Source of the DNA: an uncultured Alphaproteobacteria bacterium
GTDB lineage: Bacteria; Pseudomonadota; Alphaproteobacteria; Puniceispirillales; Puniceispirillaceae
Direction of reading: 5' to 3'
DNA length: 9,111 nucleotides
NCBI GenBank assembly: GCA_913064995.1
Contig: CAJYBL010000050.1
Span: 1 to 9,111, forward strand
Position numbers and translations under genes: made by a program. Shown in pieces: positions 6,216-9,111 of the stretch. The notes under the pieces are model-generated. The model did no database searches. It worked only from the letters and a program-made list of their open reading frames with translations, and was not told where the DNA came from. Every line of letters starts with the position of its first letter. Within the stretch, counting starts at the first letter, position 1.

Positions 6216-6252
6216 GGCACAAAGACCGTTGATTTCGGTTATCTTATGTGCC
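6216..6252 (+). repeat. Nested inverted repeats in the puuA-pyrC gap
   Basis: GGCACA (6216-6221) pairs with TGTGCC (6247-6252), and inside it ACCG (6225-6228) pairs with CGGT (6236-6239), giving a two-tier stem. No T-run follows. The remainder of the 228-nt gap (to 6408) holds AT-rich sequence in which no clear promoter could be picked. The pyrC promoter is presumably here. Confidence 0.3.
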
Positions 6253-6408
6253 ACTTGAAAGCTGCGATTATTGCTAAGGCTGGCGAAATCAGGTGATGAT
6301 GTTTGTTGAGGTTGCGTAGGTTTTGCGCAATGATACTGGTATTAATTTTGGCATCTTTTTGTCGATTTATCAGTTTTCTAACCATCAAAATTAATGGGAA
6401 TATTTGTC

Positions 6409-7455
6409 ATGACCCAAATGACCATCCGCCGCCCTGATGATTGGCATCTTCATCTTCGTGATGGCGCCATGCTTGGCGCGGTTATTGACGATACGGCGCG
6501 CCATTTTGCCCGCGCCATCATAATGCCGAATCTGGTGCCGCCAGTGGTAACAGGCGCCCAAGCGGCAGCTTATCGCGACAGGATCATGGCTTCTGTCAAT
6601 CCGGCTCACGGTTTTACCCCGCTAATGACTTTGTATCTGACCGAAACAACCGATCCGGATGATGTTGCCGCGGCGGCCAAATCGGGTTTGATCAATGCGG
6701 TCAAGCTGTATCCGGCAGGGGCAACCACCAATTCAGCATCGGGCGTTCGCAACCTGGACAAGGTCATCGTCGTTCTGGAAAAAATGGCCGAAATTGGCCT
6801 GCCACTATGTGTTCATGGCGAAGTGACCGATCCGCAAATTGATATTTTTGACCGTGAAGCGGTGTTTATCGAAACCGTTCTTGATCCTTTGCGGCGGCGT
6901 GTGCCTGGTTTACGAGTCGTGCTGGAGCATGTAACCACCAGCGATGGTGTCGAGTATGTCTGTTCTGGCGGTAGCAATATTGCCGCCACGATCACAACGC
7001 ATCACCTGTTTATCAATCGTAATCATATTCTGGCTGGTGGCATTCGCCCGCATTATTATTGCTTGCCAGTTGCCAAACGCGAAAGCCACCGCCGCGCCCT
7101 GATTGCGGCGGCCATTTCCGGTGATAGCAGTTTCTTTCTTGGTACCGACAGTGCGCCGCATCTGGACGCTGCCAAGTTGATGGCTTGTGGTTGTGCTGGT
7201 ATTTATACCGCGCCAAATACGATGTCGTGTCTTGCGCATATTTTTGAAGCTGAAGGTGCGCTTTTTCAGCTTGAAGGTTTTACCTCATTGCATGGCCCAA
7301 GATTTTATCGCCTACCGGTTAATGAAGACCGGATTACTTTGGTCAAACAGGATGCACCAGTCATCTATCCTGAAAGCCGGGCGACGCCTGATGGGCCGTT
7401 GACGATTTTTGATTGTGGCACGCCGCTTTACTGGGCGGTTCAGGATGCTGGTTAA
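6409..7455 (+). CDS. pyrC: Dihydroorotase (E. coli PyrC type)
   Basis: This zinc amidohydrolase catalyses the reversible cyclisation of N-carbamoyl-aspartate to dihydroorotate, the third step of pyrimidine synthesis. From ATG 6409 it has 348 residues, the same as E. coli PyrC. The TIM-barrel metal site is complete: His13 and His15 in DDWHLHLRD, the carbamylated Lys99 in VKLYPAGATTNS, His136 in VHGEVTD, His174 in LEHVTT and Asp247 in FLGTDSAPH. The family-typical CGCAG and FYRLPVN segments follow. ATG 6409 has GGGA (6396-6399) 9 nt upstream; an in-frame ATG at 6394 lacks a ribosome site and would add five residues, and ATG 6418 would remove three. Overall similarity to remembered E. coli PyrC is high across the length. 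It has no metabolic link to the amine genes before it, and the 228-nt gap suggests its own promoter. It faces the DMT transporter gene tail to tail, 67 nt apart. Confidence 0.96.
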   Translation: MTQMTIRRPDDWHLHLRDGAMLGAVIDDTARHFARAIIMPNLVPPVVTGAQAAAYRDRIMASVNPAHGFTPLMTLYLTETTDPDDVAAAAKSGLINAVKLYPAGATTNSASGVRNLDKVIVVLEKMAEIGLPLCVHGEVTDPQIDIFDREAVFIETVLDPLRRRVPGLRVVLEHVTTSDGVEYVCSGGSNIAATITTHHLFINRNHILAGGIRPHYYCLPVAKRESHRRALIAAAISGDSSFFLGTDSAPHLDAAKLMACGCAGIYTAPNTMSCLAHIFEAEGALFQLEGFTSLHGPRFYRLPVNEDRITLVKQDAPVIYPESRATPDGPLTIFDCGTPLYWAVQDAG

Positions 7456-7522
7456 CTTGGCCTGATGCGTGCTAGCATTCTTAATTTCCACCTCAGCTTT
7501 GCGGCTGGTTTGTCATAATGGG

Positions 7523-8443
7523 CTATAGTTTGGTCTCGCGGGCTCCGGCATTTGGCCGAAGCGATTTTTTGGCGTGGGCCTCACGCCTAGTGATATAGAT
7601 GGTCGAGGCAAAAATAACTGCCCCACCAATCCATGTCCAAAGGCCTGGCCATTCGCTAAAAATCAACCATGCCAGAATAACTGCAAATGGCAATTTGATG
7701 AATTCAAGCGGTTGCAAAGCGGTGATATCAACAAGCCGACAGGCGCGGGTAAAACATAGATGGGCAATTGTTCCGGTAAGCGCCATCGCCCATAAATAGC
7801 CCCAGCTTTCAAGGCTTGGCCATTGCCAGACACCAAGTGCAGGTATCAATGCCAACGGCGCTTGCATTGCCACCATCCATGTTACAATGGCTTCAGGTGT
7901 TTCGGTTGCGGTTAGTTTTTTCACGATCAACGACGCCATCGCAATTGATAAGGTGCTAGCAAGCGCCATCAGTGCGCCAATAGAAATTTCCGTAAAGCCC
8001 GGCTGCAGTATGATCAATGTTCCCAAAAATCCAACAGCGATGGCAGCGATCCGCCGCGCGCGAATGATTTCACCAAGAAATAACACCGCGCCAATGGTTA
8101 CAAACAAAGGGCCGGTAAAACTAAGCGCGGTCATTTGCGCCAGCGGAATTAACGTGAGGGCGGTAAAGCCGCAAAACATGCCGCCAAAGTTAATCACTGC
8201 GCGCAGGAAAAACAGCTTTGGCTTTTGCATGCGCATGCTTGACCAGCCAACGCGCATGATCAGCGGCACTAACAGAACCACCGCCAGCGCATTGCGGAAA
8301 AACACCACCTCGATGACAGGCAGATTGGCCGCAGATAGCCGGATGAAAATTCCCATGCAGGTAAACATGAACAGCGCAACAATCATCAAGATTGAGGCGC
8401 GCATTTGCGGCGGTAAATTTTGAAAGGCCACAGACAAAGGCAT
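7523..8443 (-). CDS. EamA/DMT-family transporter
   Basis: This inner-membrane protein of the drug/metabolite transporter superfamily has two EamA repeats and about ten predicted helices. With ATG 8443 as residue 1 (306 residues, usual for the family), hydrophobic segments lie near 16-35, 44-63, 78-96, 100-121, 130-147, 154-171, 184-203, 214-231, 244-263 and 267-285. Family-typical features are FFRNALAVVLLVPL (48-61), LFLGE (121-125) closing the first repeat, and FIKLPFAVILAWLIFSEWPG (248-267) in the second. A basic C-terminal tail (ITRREAHAKKSLRP) lies on the cytoplasmic side. An in-frame TTG at 8452 and ATG at 8404 are alternative starts; none has a clear ribosome site. Substrates of this family (amino acids, S-adenosylmethionine, nucleotides, drugs) cannot be told from sequence here. 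It follows the glutathione S-transferase gene by 133 nt on the same strand and may share its transcript. Confidence 0.88.
   Translation of the reverse strand: MPLSVAFQNLPPQMRASILMIVALFMFTCMGIFIRLSAANLPVIEVVFFRNALAVVLLVPLIMRVGWSSMRMQKPKLFFLRAVINFGGMFCGFTALTLIPLAQMTALSFTGPLFVTIGAVLFLGEIIRARRIAAIAVGFLGTLIILQPGFTEISIGALMALASTLSIAMASLIVKKLTATETPEAIVTWMVAMQAPLALIPALGVWQWPSLESWGYLWAMALTGTIAHLCFTRACRLVDITALQPLEFIKLPFAVILAWLIFSEWPGLWTWIGGAVIFASTIYITRREAHAKKSLRPNAGARETKL
7542..7570 (+). terminator. Intrinsic terminator for pyrC, within the 3' end of the convergent gene
   Basis: GCTCCGGC (7542-7549) pairs with GCCGAAGC (7555-7562) with seven pairs and one C-A mismatch, loop ATTTG, followed by GA and six T (7565-7570). 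This has the form of a Rho-independent terminator for plus-strand transcription. It lies about 90 nt past the pyrC stop and inside the C-terminal coding end of the minus-strand transporter gene (residues about 291-301). Confidence 0.55.
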
Positions 8444-8532
8444 AGGCAGCAACGACCAACATGATAGAGGGTGGCAGCAAGCCTGTTTTAACCAAGATGG
8501 CCTGTTGCCAATTTACTGCCAGCCTAGGCGCG

Positions 8533-8559
8533 AAAGGAAATCAGCGTCAAAGGAAATCA
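8533..8559. repeat. 11-bp direct repeat between the GST and transporter genes
   Basis: AAAGGAAATCA occurs at 8533-8543 and again at 8549-8559, 16 bp apart start to start. It lies about 90 bp upstream of the transporter start and 17 bp past the GST stop codon. An 8-bp palindrome, GCCTAGGC (8522-8529), is just beside it. The arrangement could be tandem regulator half-sites on one face of the helix or a local duplication. Confidence 0.5.
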
Positions 8560-8576
8560 TTTTAAATCGTTATTTA

Positions 8577-9111
8577 TCACGAGCCTGCCATTTTGGCGGC
8601 GGCCCATTCAGCCAACACTTTGGCATAGGCGGCATATTCATCACAAACCGATGGATGAGCGCATAATGCCGCTTCATAGGCCTTGATCGATGCAGGTAGG
8701 GTCAGGTCAAACCCAAGCAAGCCTTGTAAACAATCAAGAATGGCAAAGCTAGGCGCAAAGCCGCAATCGGCAAGGCTAAGATCGGCACCGGTCAAAAGCG
8801 GTGATGGCGTCCTGATCTTGGCAAGTTGGTTAAAGCGGCGCTGCAGAAGGGCGGCATTTTCGGCAATGAAATCGGCATTGCGGTTCGCGGGTGCAACCTG
8901 TCCAAAATAGGCACGAAGCAGCGGTTCGATGCGGGTGTCGTGAAACCGTGACAAGGCGCGTGCCATTGCCCGTTCTTTGATGGGTTCAGGAAGCATTGCA
9001 GGTTTGGGTGCCAACTCGTTCAAATATTCGGCAATGGCATCTGACTCTCCAAGGGTAAAACCATCATCCACCAATGCTGGAATCGTGCCTGAAGGAACAA
9101 TCTTGCAATAG
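8577..9111 (-). CDS. Glutathione S-transferase family protein (N-terminus beyond window)
   Basis: This is a soluble GST-fold protein, cut by the right edge of the window: 177 residues to the TGA at 8577-8579 are visible, and about 40-50 N-terminal residues with the catalytic Ser/Cys/Tyr are missing. The reading frame is open to the edge, so the TTG at 9074 is an internal leucine codon, not a start. The visible part begins with the end of the thioredoxin-like domain: VPSGTIPALVDDGFTLGESDAIAEYL, with the cis-proline (visible residue 11) and the glutathione-binding Glu-Ser pair (22-23). An all-helical C-terminal domain follows, including LLTGADLSLADCGFAPSF, which contains the usual N-capping Asp, and a terminal YAKVLAEWAAAK helix. 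The class (beta, theta, zeta-like or other) cannot be fixed without the N terminus. A role in detoxification or stress is the family default; nothing here ties it to the amine genes. Confidence 0.9.
   Translation of the reverse strand, partial: YCKIVPSGTIPALVDDGFTLGESDAIAEYLNELAPKPAMLPEPIKERAMARALSRFHDTRIEPLLRAYFGQVAPANRNADFIAENAALLQRRFNQLAKIRTPSPLLTGADLSLADCGFAPSFAILDCLQGLLGFDLTLPASIKAYEAALCAHPSVCDEYAAYAKVLAEWAAAKMAGS

Noticed and set aside
5788..6222. Minus-strand open frame of 144 codons over the puuA 3' end
   Set aside because: It is antisense to the conserved C-terminal part of the GS-family enzyme and shows no domain of its own.
7887..8423. Plus-strand open frame of 178 codons
   Set aside because: It is the antisense shadow of the EamA transporter; the minus-strand frame has the family motifs and membrane segments.
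9072..9074. TTG as the start of the GST gene
   Set aside because: The frame stays open to the window edge and the upstream residues (VPSGTIPA) are the conserved cis-proline segment, so the codon is internal.
1..9111. Mobile elements, CRISPR arrays, tRNA, rRNA, toxin-antitoxin or phage-defence genes
   Set aside because: No transposase, repeat-spacer pattern, cloverleaf, rRNA-like stretch or small paired genes were seen on either strand; the window reads as ordinary metabolic chromosome.

Overview
The window looks like a chromosomal segment of a proteobacterium, most likely an alphaproteobacterium of moderate GC content. This is inferred from gene style, from the combination of PotI, SpeB, PuuB, SpuC and PuuA homologues, and from an E. 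coli-type dihydroorotase. A marine lineage such as SAR116 would fit, but that is a guess from codon and protein style. I see no mobile element, CRISPR array, rRNA or tRNA.

Layout. Positions 1-732 hold the 3' end of a polyamine ABC-transporter permease (PotI type). An agmatinase-family ureohydrolase (834-1805) follows on the same strand. Convergent to it is a FAD-dependent gamma-glutamylputrescine oxidase homologue (PuuB type, 1825-3159, minus). A divergent control region of about 260 bp separates puuB from a plus-strand pair: a class III putrescine-type aminotransferase (SpuC type, 3419-4783) and a glutamine-synthetase-family gamma-glutamylputrescine synthetase (PuuA type, 4840-6180). After a leader of about 230 bp comes dihydroorotase pyrC (6409-7455), a pyrimidine biosynthesis gene that probably marks the end of the polyamine block. 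On the minus strand at the right are an EamA/DMT-family membrane transporter (7523-8443) and a glutathione S-transferase cut by the window edge (8577-9111).

How the genes work together. The first five genes make a coherent uptake and catabolism module. PotFGHI-type import brings in putrescine or related amines, and the ureohydrolase can make putrescine from agmatine. Putrescine can then be deaminated directly by the SpuC-type transaminase, or gamma-glutamylated by PuuA and oxidised by PuuB. Both routes lead toward GABA and succinate. The aldehyde dehydrogenase, the PuuD-type hydrolase and any regulator are not in the window.

No clearly new system is visible. The points most worth a second look are small: a perfect 8-bp-stem hairpin just inside the annotated speB start, an operator-like palindrome in the puuB/spuC divergent region, terminators apparently embedded in the 3' coding ends of convergent neighbours, and an in-frame micro-duplication in a variable loop of PuuB.
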